A DNA stretch of 64,000 nt from Phycisphaerae bacterium (GCA_022072405.1 JAJVHX010000019.1:3790-67789); one strand, 5' to 3'; counted from the stretch's first letter, positions 1 to 8,695 are shown. Notes: generated by a model from the sequence alone, not told the origin. Numbers and translations are program-made.

Positions 1-220
1 GTAACCGCTTGCGCCGCAAGCACTACAGTTTTTTCGCCATAGTATAGAAGGGGAATACCGCGCGACAAACCATGTCGCCCGGTACGTCATATCGTAACCG
101 CTTGCGCCGCAAGCACTACAGTTTTTTCGCCATAGTATAGAAGGGGAATACCGCGCGACAAACCATGTCGCCCGGTACGTCATATCGTAACCGCTTGCGC
201 CGCAAGCACTACAGTTTTTT
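1..220. repeat. 93-bp tandem repeat: two identical copies (1-93, 94-186) plus a third diverging after ~34 bp
   Basis: gtaaccgcttgcgccgcaagcactacagtttttt recurs at 1, 94 and 187. Each unit contains the dyads GCTTGCG-C-CGCAAGC and GCGACA-AACCA-TGTCGC. Confidence 0.95.
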
Positions 221-288
221 TTACCCATAGAGTAGTGGAAGAGTACCGCTGCTGTTGTTTCATCACCCACTTAACGACGGAGTTATTT

Positions 289-549
289 ATGTGCGTCCGA
301 CTCTCTAAAAACGAATTGGCTTTGAGCGAAGCGCTTACGGCACTTGGAATTCACAGAGCAGATTTCAACCGAGCGAGGATGCTCTTATACACCGGAGCAC
401 TCAATCAAAATGATTTTCCGCTCAGGGCTGGTCATCGTTTCGTCACACCCGAAAGTCTGCCAGCGCTGATCAAGGCCCTCCGCCACAATCGAATCTACTT
501 TTCTGATGACGCCGCACGCGAACTGACCCAGCTCTTCTCGCAACCCTGA
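289..549 (+). CDS. small element-encoded protein, possibly DNA-binding
   Basis: ORF trimmed to the ATG at 289 preceded by ggag; sits directly upstream of the primase. Confidence 0.6.
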   Translation: MCVRLSKNELALSEALTALGIHRADFNRARMLLYTGALNQNDFPLRAGHRFVTPESLPALIKALRHNRIYFSDDAARELTQLFSQP

Positions 550-609
550 TTAACTTGATCTGCGCCACCGTTGCGGCACAACGCTGCCAGTAGAACGAAG
601 GAAATTCTC

Positions 610-2646
610 ATGAAAAATTTACTACCGCATCACCTGGCCGATTTGCGAAAATCTGGTCTGACCGATGAAACCATCGCCGCTTGCGGTTTCTATAGCGAGT
701 CCCGATACAGCGAGTTGGCGCGAATCGTCAACTGGTCACGCTGGCCGAAAAAAATGGGGCATGCGTTGATCATTCCATTTATCGGAATGGACGGCTCCAA
801 CGGTTATTACCGGCTGAAACCAGACAACCCGCGAGTTGGGAAAAATAACAAGCCTGCGAAATATGAAAGTCCGAAAGGTCAACCGAGCCGCGCGTTTTTC
901 CCACCTGGCACGCGCGAGAAAATTCACGATGTGACCCTGCCACTTATTTTGACCGAGGGCGAAAAGAAATCCGCGAGAGCCGATCAGGAAGGCTTCTGTT
1001 GTATCGGTTTAACAGGTGTCTGGAACTGGAAAAACGGCGATTCCGAAACGCTGATCCCTGACCTGTTGGCAATCACCTGGCAGGACCGTGAAACATACAT
1101 CGCGTTCGATTCAGACATAATTACAAACCAAATGGTGCATCTTGCCGAATCCCGTTTGGCGGCACAATTGAAAATTCACGGCGCAACGGTTCGATGTGTC
1201 CGACTGCCAGCCGGACCAAACGGCGAAAAGGTAGGCTTGGATGATTATCTGCTCGCACACTCCGCCGATGAACTGCGCGAGCTGATGACCGTAGCGATCG
1301 AGCCGCTGCCGGTGGAACCTGTTATTGGTGAGGCAGGCGATCTCGGCACCCGCGACCCGGCGGAACTGGCCGGTATGTTTTTGTCCGACATGCACACCGT
1401 CGATGGTTTATTCACGCTCGCCCGTTGGCGAGGTCAATTCTGGCGGTACACCGGCGCTCGTTGGGCAATTATTACCGATGAGGCTCTCCGCGCCGAACTG
1501 ACCCGGTGGATCGAATCAAAAGTTTTTGGTGTGAAGCGCGATCTGCTCGGCAACACAGAGAATTTCATAATTGCGAAAACGATCATTGATGACCGCACTG
1601 AACAAAACACCTGGTTGACCAGCGACGGGCCGCGCAATTGCCTTGCTTTGCGAAACGGCATCCTTGATATCGACGCGCTGCTGAGCGGTCATAAAGAATT
1701 ACTACCGCACTCGCCGAGTTGGTTTTCACCGACAGCACTTAATTATGAATTCAACCCACAAGCTGATTGCCCGAAATGGCTGGCGTTCCTCAACAAAAAC
1801 CTTGAGGCCGACGCCGAGCGAATCGGTTTATTGCAGGAATGGTTCGGCTATTGCCTGCTGCCCGACACGAGCCAACAAAAATTTATCGTGTTCGAGGGCG
1901 ACGGCGCGAACGGCAAGTCTGTTGCGTGTGCGGTGCTGACCGCTTTGCTCGGCGCGGAGAACGTGAGCCATGTCCCTTTGGAAGCGTTCACGCAGCGATT
2001 CGCGCTCAATCAAACCATTGGAAAATTAGCCAACGTCGCCAGCGAAATCGGCGAACTTGACAAGGTTGGCGAGGGGTTTTTGAAGCAGTTCACTAGCGGC
2101 GATCGCATGATGTTCGACAGAAAACACATCGCCCCGATCGAGGCACTTCCGACAGCAAGGCTGGTGTTGGCGACAAACAATAGACCACGATTTAGCGATC
2201 GAACAAGTGGACTGTGGCGGAGAATGATAGTGCTGCCCTGGCGAATCAGGATTGCCGAACATGAACGGATTACGGGCATGGATAAGTCTGCTTACTGGGC
2301 GGATGAACTTCCGGGCATCTTCGGATGGGCGATAGTTGGACTACATCGATTGCGGCAGCAGGGGCGGTTTACCGAGCCGGAGATATGCCGCGAGGCCCTG
2401 GCGGAATATCGAATCGAGTGCAATCCATGTGGCACGTTCTTATCCGAGCGATACGTTACTGGTGCAGGATACCAGAGCTGTGGAGAACTCTACGCGAATT
2501 ATGCTGACTGGTCGCGATCTAATGGATACCACCCATTGGGTGAAATCGCATTTGGAAAAGAAGTAAGGCGTACATTCCCAGATGTCGAGCGGAAACAAAT
2601 AGGGCCGGGAAAAACGTGGTGTTATACCGGATTAGTGGTGCGATGA
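610..2646 (+). CDS. phage/plasmid primase-helicase, P4 alpha/D5 type (N-terminal TOPRIM-like region, C-terminal SF3-like helicase)
   Basis: ORF trimmed to ATG 610 after gaaggaaattct; contains FEGDGANGKSV (Walker A) and TARLVLATNNRPRFSDRTSGLWRRMIVLPW, typical of D5/P4 helicases. Confidence 0.88.
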   Translation: MKNLLPHHLADLRKSGLTDETIAACGFYSESRYSELARIVNWSRWPKKMGHALIIPFIGMDGSNGYYRLKPDNPRVGKNNKPAKYESPKGQPSRAFFPPGTREKIHDVTLPLILTEGEKKSARADQEGFCCIGLTGVWNWKNGDSETLIPDLLAITWQDRETYIAFDSDIITNQMVHLAESRLAAQLKIHGATVRCVRLPAGPNGEKVGLDDYLLAHSADELRELMTVAIEPLPVEPVIGEAGDLGTRDPAELAGMFLSDMHTVDGLFTLARWRGQFWRYTGARWAIITDEALRAELTRWIESKVFGVKRDLLGNTENFIIAKTIIDDRTEQNTWLTSDGPRNCLALRNGILDIDALLSGHKELLPHSPSWFSPTALNYEFNPQADCPKWLAFLNKNLEADAERIGLLQEWFGYCLLPDTSQQKFIVFEGDGANGKSVACAVLTALLGAENVSHVPLEAFTQRFALNQTIGKLANVASEIGELDKVGEGFLKQFTSGDRMMFDRKHIAPIEALPTARLVLATNNRPRFSDRTSGLWRRMIVLPWRIRIAEHERITGMDKSAYWADELPGIFGWAIVGLHRLRQQGRFTEPEICREALAEYRIECNPCGTFLSERYVTGAGYQSCGELYANYADWSRSNGYHPLGEIAFGKEVRRTFPDVERKQIGPGKTWCYTGLVVR

Positions 2647-2655
2647 TTTGTTTCG

Positions 2656-2792
2656 TCACCACATTCACCACATTCACCATTCCGGCCAATTGCACGCGTG
2701 GAAAATGTGGAAATCAAAAATGAATAGTGATAGAGGGAGAAGAGAATAATGGGCGCAGTTAGGACACTCGGTGAATGTGGTGAATTCGGTGA
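2656..2792. repeat. inverted repeat, 23-bp arms (21/23 match), arms 2656-2678 and 2770-2792
   Basis: tcaccacattcaccacattcacc versus the reverse complement of ggtgaatgtggtgaattcggtga. Confidence 0.85.
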
Positions 2793-3012
2793 GTCATTGA
2801 CTGCTTTACTCCAGAAATTCGGACAACCGGCAAAGCCGCCGACACCACCGCTACCACCGACCCAACCGCCAGCGACGGAATCACCGGCGGTCACTGACTA
2901 CGCCGACCGCGAATTCGACCGCTTCGAGGCAGTGGCGCTGCCCCGACCGGACGGCTTGGGCTGGTATGACCCTGATTTATGCCCGGCATGGCTACTCAAA
3001 TGGAATGGGTAG
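2749..3012 (+). CDS. hypothetical proline-rich protein
   Basis: 87-aa ORF with upstream gggagaagagaataatg. Confidence 0.45.
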   Translation: MGAVRTLGECGEFGESLTALLQKFGQPAKPPTPPLPPTQPPATESPAVTDYADREFDRFEAVALPRPDGLGWYDPDLCPAWLLKWNG

Positions 3013-3077
3013 GATGGATCGCGTTCCTATGCGTTCCTAACTTTGCTGGGTCGTGAGCACGCTGATTTCTTTCCGCA

Positions 3078-3083
3078 TATAAT
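3078..3083 (+). promoter_or_regulatory. candidate -10 box for an ncRNA upstream of the dCTP deaminase
   Basis: Exact TATAAT about 8 nt before the base of a predicted RNA structure; no clear -35. Confidence 0.5.
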
Positions 3084-3089
3084 GGATAG

Positions 3090-3240
3090 CACCTACCTTT
3101 GGATCGGCGGTCGGCAACCGTCAAAGCGGCTGCAATTAACCGTCTGATGATTTCAATTCAATGAAAGTGCCGTTTTTGGCCTCGAAAACAGGGCTTTCGT
3201 TGAAAACTTAGTAGGGTAACGGACCAAGCGGTCTACGTAG
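3090..3240 (+). ncRNA. candidate structured ncRNA (AvcI-like position; 3' end undefined)
   Basis: Closing helix 3092-3096/3211-3215; hairpin 3097-3126; ~19-bp hairpin 3157-3204 with two single-nt bulges; small hairpin 3219-3238. No ORF; directly upstream of the deaminase gene. Confidence 0.55.
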
Positions 3241-3406
3241 ATCGGTGGATGAGTACGGATATTAGAACCTGATTGGGCTGTGAGTTGTTCATTTTTTACA
3301 GACCTTTTATCTCATTCATTCAAAAATATTTTTTGCCAAAGAAATGTTTATTGCCTAAGCTTGTGATTTGGCGATATATTGTTCGTGTTCTGTTAGGATT
3401 AGACCA

Positions 3407-4894
3407 GTGGCCATAAACAAGTCAACCATAGCAAAAGATGGTGGCCCTGAACTAGTTCTTGGTTTAATAGGTGCAGTTGGTACTGACCTTGATCAAGTTC
3501 GAAAAATACTCGAGGAAAGGTTACAAGTATTTGGTTATTCAGTTGATTACATACACATCACAAAAGACGTAATTCCCAGAATAGTGGATGTTAAATGGAA
3601 GAAAAGAGATGAATACGATCGTCTGGTAGCATTGATGAATGCTGGTGATAAAGCTCGAAAAAAGTTCAAGAACAATGCAATTTTGGCGATTGGTGCTGCT
3701 GCTGTAATACACTCCAAACGAAAAAAAGGTGGGCCAAATCAAGCACATGCTTACATTATCAGTTCATTGAAACACCCTGACGAAGTAGACAAGCTTAGAG
3801 CGGTCTATCCACAAGGCTTTTACTTAATTGGCGTCCATTCTGACGAAGATATCCGACGCAAGCGGTTACTGGAAGACAAGAGAATCACAGCCAGCGAGAG
3901 TATCGATCACTTGTTTTGCCGCGATCAAGACGGCCAGCTCGAATATGGACAGCGTGTTACCGATACGTTTCATTTAGCTGATTTCTTTGTTCGTTTTGAC
4001 GGTGATGTGGAAAGCGTAAAATATAGTTTATGGCGAGTGTTAGACCTATTGTTTGGGAATCCACACTTAACACCAACTTTCGATGAGTTTGCAATGTATA
4101 TGGCATTTTCAGCATCATTACATTCTGCCGATCTTTCACGCCAAGTTGGTGCTGTTATTTGCAAGAACGAGAGTATTTTGGCAACAGGAGCAAATGACGT
4201 TCCCAGAGCAGGTGGAGGTCAATATTGGAGCGACAACAAAACATGGGAACAAACACCTGATATCCACAATGATGGGAGAGATTTTGTCATCGGATGTGAT
4301 CCAAATAAAATTGAACAACAAAGAATGATAAATGAGATTGTGGCAGAAGGCGTAAACCAAAAATTGAATCGCGAAAAGCTGCGTAAAGTTTTAGAGAAAT
4401 GCCGAATCCGAGATTTGACAGAATTTGGCAGAGTTATGCACGCAGAGATGGACACATTACTTTCTTGTGCCCGCTCGGGGATTTCGATACAAAATTCGGA
4501 ATTATATGTAACCACTTTTCCGTGCCACAATTGCGCTAAGCACATTGTGGCCGCTGGTGTTAAACGTGTTGTGTTTATTGAGCCTTATCCAAAGTCTAAA
4601 GCATTACAGTTACATAAAGACTCTATCCAATTAGGGTTTCACGTGGGCTCCACTCAGCAAAAGAATAACACCCTTGTGCAATTTGAGCCATTTGTGGGGG
4701 TTGGACCAAGACAATTTTTCGACTTGTTTTCAATGCGTCTCGGTTCTGGTTATCCCCTTATTCGAAAAGAACAAAACGGCAAGATCAAAGCTTGGAAACA
4801 AGAGGATGGCAAGCTTCGCCTGAGAATGTTGCCGATAACTTACTTAGATTTAGAACTTGAAGCGAGCAGCCAATTTTTAGATGTAATAAATTGA
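3407..4894 (+). CDS. avcD: anti-phage dCTP deaminase, AvcD/DcdV type (N-terminal P-loop kinase-like domain, C-terminal zinc deaminase)
   Basis: GTG 3407 after aggatt. N-terminal PELVLGLIGAVGTDLDQV; C-terminal HAEMDTLLSCARSG ... TTFPCHNCAKHIVAAGVKRVVFIEPYPKSKA (HAE/PCxxC). Confidence 0.87.
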   Translation: MAINKSTIAKDGGPELVLGLIGAVGTDLDQVRKILEERLQVFGYSVDYIHITKDVIPRIVDVKWKKRDEYDRLVALMNAGDKARKKFKNNAILAIGAAAVIHSKRKKGGPNQAHAYIISSLKHPDEVDKLRAVYPQGFYLIGVHSDEDIRRKRLLEDKRITASESIDHLFCRDQDGQLEYGQRVTDTFHLADFFVRFDGDVESVKYSLWRVLDLLFGNPHLTPTFDEFAMYMAFSASLHSADLSRQVGAVICKNESILATGANDVPRAGGGQYWSDNKTWEQTPDIHNDGRDFVIGCDPNKIEQQRMINEIVAEGVNQKLNREKLRKVLEKCRIRDLTEFGRVMHAEMDTLLSCARSGISIQNSELYVTTFPCHNCAKHIVAAGVKRVVFIEPYPKSKALQLHKDSIQLGFHVGSTQQKNNTLVQFEPFVGVGPRQFFDLFSMRLGSGYPLIRKEQNGKIKAWKQEDGKLRLRMLPITYLDLELEASSQFLDVIN

Positions 4895-4909
4895 GAAAGG
4901 CGATGTCAC

Positions 4910-5083
4910 ATGAAAAAACGAACAGTAAATTACAAAGCAAAAAGTTCAACAAAAAAAGCGAAATCTTTATCAAAGAAAGAATTTATCATATGTTTACAGC
5001 GAGCCAGTTCCACCGTTCGAGCCTGGCCAAAGTGGAAACAATCGATTAGTAAAAATGAATTCTCATATGCTAGCCCAGAATAA
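4910..5083 (+). CDS. 57-aa lysine-rich small protein downstream of the deaminase
   Basis: SD gaaagg; ATG 15 bp after the deaminase stop; MKKRTVNYKAKSSTKKAKSLSKKEFIICLQRASSTVRAWPKWKQSISKNEFSYASPE. Below the ORF-track length cutoff. Confidence 0.65.
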   Translation: MKKRTVNYKAKSSTKKAKSLSKKEFIICLQRASSTVRAWPKWKQSISKNEFSYASPE

Positions 5084-5102
5084 TTAAATTTATCTTCTAT
5101 TC

Positions 5103-5125
5103 AACCCGGTTCTGCCGGGTTTTTT
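5103..5125 (+). terminator. rho-independent terminator
   Basis: AACCCGG-ttctg-CCGGGTT followed by a T-run. Confidence 0.88.
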
Positions 5126-5232
5126 GTTGCGCCGAAAAATCAACCGCTTGATGGTTGATTTCTGACCATGCCGCCCAGTGGGGACTGGGCTAATTCAACT
5201 TTTCATTTTGAAATAACAAAAGGGGATCACAG

Positions 5233-5433
5233 ATGCAACGGGGTGGAAGATCACCGCGCGGAATCTCCGCGATCGAAATCGTCGAACTCAAGATTAACAA
5301 TGTATTGCAGGCAGCCTGGCGACTGGCGCGAAACGGTATCAAAGCGCCCGGTGAGTTCCGCCGGTTAAAAGACGAGGCGCGACAGCTCAGCCAGCAACGT
5401 GAAAGGATTCGCCATGCCTACCAACTCAACTGA
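5233..5433 (+). CDS. hypothetical element protein
   Basis: ORF with aaagggg upstream. Confidence 0.5.
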   Translation: MQRGGRSPRGISAIEIVELKINNVLQAAWRLARNGIKAPGEFRRLKDEARQLSQQRERIRHAYQLN

Positions 5434-5637
5434 GCCATCGACGATTGTGGTTGATTCACGCGAGTTGCTGAAAGCGGGCCGTACTTACGTCACCAGGGGG
5501 TAGGCGGGTTCAATCTCTGGGGCATTTCACGGAAAACCGTATTTGTCCGGACACGCAGAAATTCACGGGTTTAGTATGAATTTGTTAATTGTTAACAATT
5601 GTTAAGTATCTGGCAACTCATTTAAGGGGAATTCGGA

Positions 5638-5981
5638 TGATTCGTTTGATCAAGAGGTTATTCCGGTGGTTGTTCCGCCGGCGACGCCGACCCTGGCGGA
5701 TCGAGTTTTTCGACGGCGTACCCGCCCGGCCAGCCGGTGACCTTCCGGCCCAGCCATTTCAAAACTGGAAGAACCGCGGGGTGACCACGGCACGGATGAA
5801 GGCGGTTACCACCACCAAAGCAACACCGGCGGGCAAACCTGCGCAGCCGGACGACCCGGCACCGCCGGCGACGTTGCCCGAAGTCAATCTGCAGGGGAAA
5901 CATCTAACCGTTACGCAAAAGGAGAAATTTTATGTCGAGTCTAACTCTCGATCCGATCACTCAGTTGATTCAGTTGGCTAA
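5638..5981 (+). CDS. hypothetical element protein (arginine-rich N-terminus)
   Basis: ATG 5638 after aaggggaattcgg. Confidence 0.5.
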
Positions 5982-6213
5982 GGAAGAAGCATCGCGTCCA
6001 GCGCCGAAAATTCGCCAGCGGCCGATGATGCCGTTATTCGGAAACACGCTGATGATTCTGGAGCTGGAGAAAAGCATTGCCGACGCTGATCGTCAGCGGC
6101 GACTAAACGCCGCGATCCGCGTAGCGGGCACAAGCGAACAGAAATTAATGTTGATGCAAGAACAGGTTCAATCGGACCGCGCCAAAAGGAAACTTTCAAT
6201 AAAGGGGAAATAA
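5932..6213 (+). CDS. hypothetical element protein
   Basis: ATG after aaaaggagaaatttt; overlaps the preceding ORF. Confidence 0.55.
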   Translation: MSSLTLDPITQLIQLAKEEASRPAPKIRQRPMMPLFGNTLMILELEKSIADADRQRRLNAAIRVAGTSEQKLMLMQEQVQSDRAKRKLSIKGK

Positions 6214-6214
6214 C

Positions 6215-7078
6215 ATGAAAACGAACGGGACCGCAGAAATTCAACACGCTGTCAGCGCGCGGAAGAAAACCAACTGGGACCGCTACCTGGCGGTCGTCAC
6301 TAAACAAGCAACCGGAGGCAAGGTTACACCTGCGGAGGTTGCTTCGGCGATGGATGATGCGCGGGTCGATATTGCTCAATATCAAAATCATCTGGCGGTG
6401 CTGACGCGCCATCACGAGCTATCAGGTCGGGCCAGCGCCGCTGACGTGACGAAAGCCGAGCGTGCCGCGGTCGAAGCTGCTCAAGCCCTAGCCTTATTGC
6501 GGGCTAAGTCTGAACAGTCGTCCGCAAAATTCGGCAGAGACATTTTTGAGCAGCAAGGCGTGGCTCATTCGGCGCAGTTCGCCGCCGAGCGCGCTCGGTC
6601 TGAATTCCTGGAGGCACAGCGACTCGAAACCGCCAATCCGAAGCTGTTTAACCGCAGCGATGATCTAGACCGCATCACGCCGACTCACGGGGGAATGCCG
6701 TTCAGCGACGCGAGTTTATATGACCCGGATGCACCGTTCATCGAAGTCGGCTTTTCTCTTTATCACGATGAACAGGTTCGACGCGCCGAACTGCTGGCAT
6801 ACGAAAACCATCGGCGGTTCACTCTGTATGATGCAGCGCTGGACCGCTGGCGCGCTGGTGGTCGAAAGTATCGGCTGCACGACGGCGCCGAAGTCATCGA
6901 ACCTTCAACGCCAGTGCCGATTTTTCGAAAAAGCACCTGGCTAGAATTGTTGTCTGCTGGCATCGACGAGTCGAAGCGATTGTCACTGAGTCACGAGCTG
7001 GTCAGACCCGCGATCGACCTGAGTTTGCCGGAATGGAAATATGTTGGACAGGGTGAGATTCAGGACGCGCTGTTGTAG
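6215..7078 (+). CDS. hypothetical element protein
   Basis: 287-aa ORF with SD aaaggggaaataac. Confidence 0.65.
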   Translation: MKTNGTAEIQHAVSARKKTNWDRYLAVVTKQATGGKVTPAEVASAMDDARVDIAQYQNHLAVLTRHHELSGRASAADVTKAERAAVEAAQALALLRAKSEQSSAKFGRDIFEQQGVAHSAQFAAERARSEFLEAQRLETANPKLFNRSDDLDRITPTHGGMPFSDASLYDPDAPFIEVGFSLYHDEQVRRAELLAYENHRRFTLYDAALDRWRAGGRKYRLHDGAEVIEPSTPVPIFRKSTWLELLSAGIDESKRLSLSHELVRPAIDLSLPEWKYVGQGEIQDALL

Positions 7079-7153
7079 CGCGGCGGTTTCCGTTGAGGGC
7101 GCGGCGGGTGAGTTGCTCGCCGTGCCCTACTTTCAAACTTCAGGAGGTTATCT

Positions 7154-7402
7154 GTGAAAAGAAATACCGATTCCTATGGCGAATTTCTGATAACTGAATC
7201 GTGCCGACTGCTGCGGGCTGCTGAGCTGCTTCTGACCGCTAAGCCGCAAAGTCAAAGAACAAATGCCGAATGGGATTTGATATGGAAGATTCGTAATCTG
7301 CTTAGCGACATGCGCTGGAGTGATAGTTGGCGGAAGATTATTGACGGCATTATCGATGCGACGAGGAGGACGAAGCGTGAAGCCGCTGACGTCAACCGCT
7401 AA
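7154..7402 (+). CDS. hypothetical element protein
   Basis: ORF preceded by aggaggttatct. Confidence 0.5.
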   Translation: MKRNTDSYGEFLITESCRLLRAAELLLTAKPQSQRTNAEWDLIWKIRNLLSDMRWSDSWRKIIDGIIDATRRTKREAADVNR

Positions 7403-7464
7403 TGTGACCCAACGCGCGGCGGCTGCGGCGCGCCGTGCTTCCTTTCAAAGTTATTGGAGTTAAG

Positions 7465-7974
7465 ATGTCAATGGGGAAACGAGAATCTGTCAGTATAATT
7501 GAAGCTGCCCGCATATCGGGGATAGGCAAGCGCACGCTGCGGCGATACATGAGAACCGGAATACTGAAGGGGTATATCTCATCCAATCAACGGGTATTCA
7601 AGCCTTCCTTGTTTTCAGTTTTTCATCATTTACTCGGTTACCCGGCAGAGGCTGCGCTGCAAGCTGTCGCTGCTTATCAAGATCGAGTTGGTGATAATGG
7701 TGGTAGGTTGTCTGTGCCCGGGAATGGCCGACCATCTTTGCCGCGTCAAAGTCGCCCACGATCCGCCGCAACCAATTCACGGCATAAGTGCGAAGGTCAA
7801 CAAAACGAAGGTTCGGCATGCCCGCCGTCGTTGCGGCCCGCTTCCACCAATCGGACTTGTCGCCCTGATGAGACAAGCCCCGGAACAGCGGTTGTCCTGG
7901 CTGAGCACCGGCGACGCATGAGCGAAGCGGTGCAACGAGCGAGTCAACGATCACAGGGCAAACTTGCCGGTTAG
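7465..7974 (+). CDS. MerR/excisionase-like HTH protein; C-terminal part overlaps the integrase gene antisense
   Basis: VSIIEAARISGIGKRTLRRYMRTGILKGY helix-turn-helix pattern at the N-terminus. Confidence 0.55.
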   Translation: MSMGKRESVSIIEAARISGIGKRTLRRYMRTGILKGYISSNQRVFKPSLFSVFHHLLGYPAEAALQAVAAYQDRVGDNGGRLSVPGNGRPSLPRQSRPRSAATNSRHKCEGQQNEGSACPPSLRPASTNRTCRPDETSPGTAVVLAEHRRRMSEAVQRASQRSQGKLAG

Positions 7975-8695
7975 TTTTTATTCGGGTGGTGTCGAACGTC
8001 TGATTACACAAGTCAACATCATCTACCGTTAATCCTTCAATCACCCCACGATCTAATCCAGTTGTTGCTGCGATCCATACCGCAATCTTCCGATCTTCCG
8101 TATCCAGTGCGTCGATAAGCCTGGCGAATTGTTCATCGGTGATGCGTGGCTTTTTTCTGACTATGGTATTGCTCGGTTTGCTGGTGGCGACTTTAATAGG
8201 GTTCATGGTGTGATAATTATTCTCGACGCACCAGTTGAAAAATCGGCTGAGGTGACGGCAATCCTTAGCGGCAGTGGCTTCACTGGCCGACGCCATGCGG
8301 TTGCTGATAAATCGATCTATCTCTGCCCGACCGATGGAACATACCTCGACATTGCCTAAATGCTCTACGAGCTGGGTTATGGAGTTGCTATACTGACGGG
8401 CGGTCTCAGGGCGGCGAGCAGACAGGCCGACGATAAATTCATCGGACACCCTGGATACTAATTCCGGGATAACCTCATCCAGCATTTTAAGATCAGACTT
8501 GGCGTTCTGCCGTTTAACGTATTCCTTGGCGTGCTGAAGGGAGTCAAAACAGTGAGAGTGCAGTATCCTACGGCCATTAGCATCGTATTCATGCCAATTG
8601 ACATAGTATCCGGGCAGGTACTTTCCACGACCCATTCGCTTGCCGGGTTTTCTGGACCGCTGCCCGACCAGCCAGCATCGGCGCTTTCTGCTCAT
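7598..8695 (-). CDS. tyrosine recombinase/integrase
   Basis: ATTGLDRGVIEGLTVDDVDL ... VDLRTYAVNWLRR ... MVGHSRAQTTYHHYHQLD. Confidence 0.85.
   Translation of the reverse strand: MSRKRRCWLVGQRSRKPGKRMGRGKYLPGYYVNWHEYDANGRRILHSHCFDSLQHAKEYVKRQNAKSDLKMLDEVIPELVSRVSDEFIVGLSARRPETARQYSNSITQLVEHLGNVEVCSIGRAEIDRFISNRMASASEATAAKDCRHLSRFFNWCVENNYHTMNPIKVATSKPSNTIVRKKPRITDEQFARLIDALDTEDRKIAVWIAATTGLDRGVIEGLTVDDVDLCNQTFDTTRIKTNRQVCPVIVDSLVAPLRSCVAGAQPGQPLFRGLSHQGDKSDWWKRAATTAGMPNLRFVDLRTYAVNWLRRIVGDFDAAKMVGHSRAQTTYHHYHQLDLDKQRQLAAQPLPGNRVNDEKLKTRKA

Noticed and set aside
1-220. CRISPR array
   Set aside because: The repeats are contiguous 93-bp identical units with no variable spacers and no cas genes nearby.
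3090-3406. Retron msr-msd
   Set aside because: The structure is hairpin-rich but no reverse transcriptase is nearby; the adjacent gene is a deaminase, so an AvcI-type RNA fits better.
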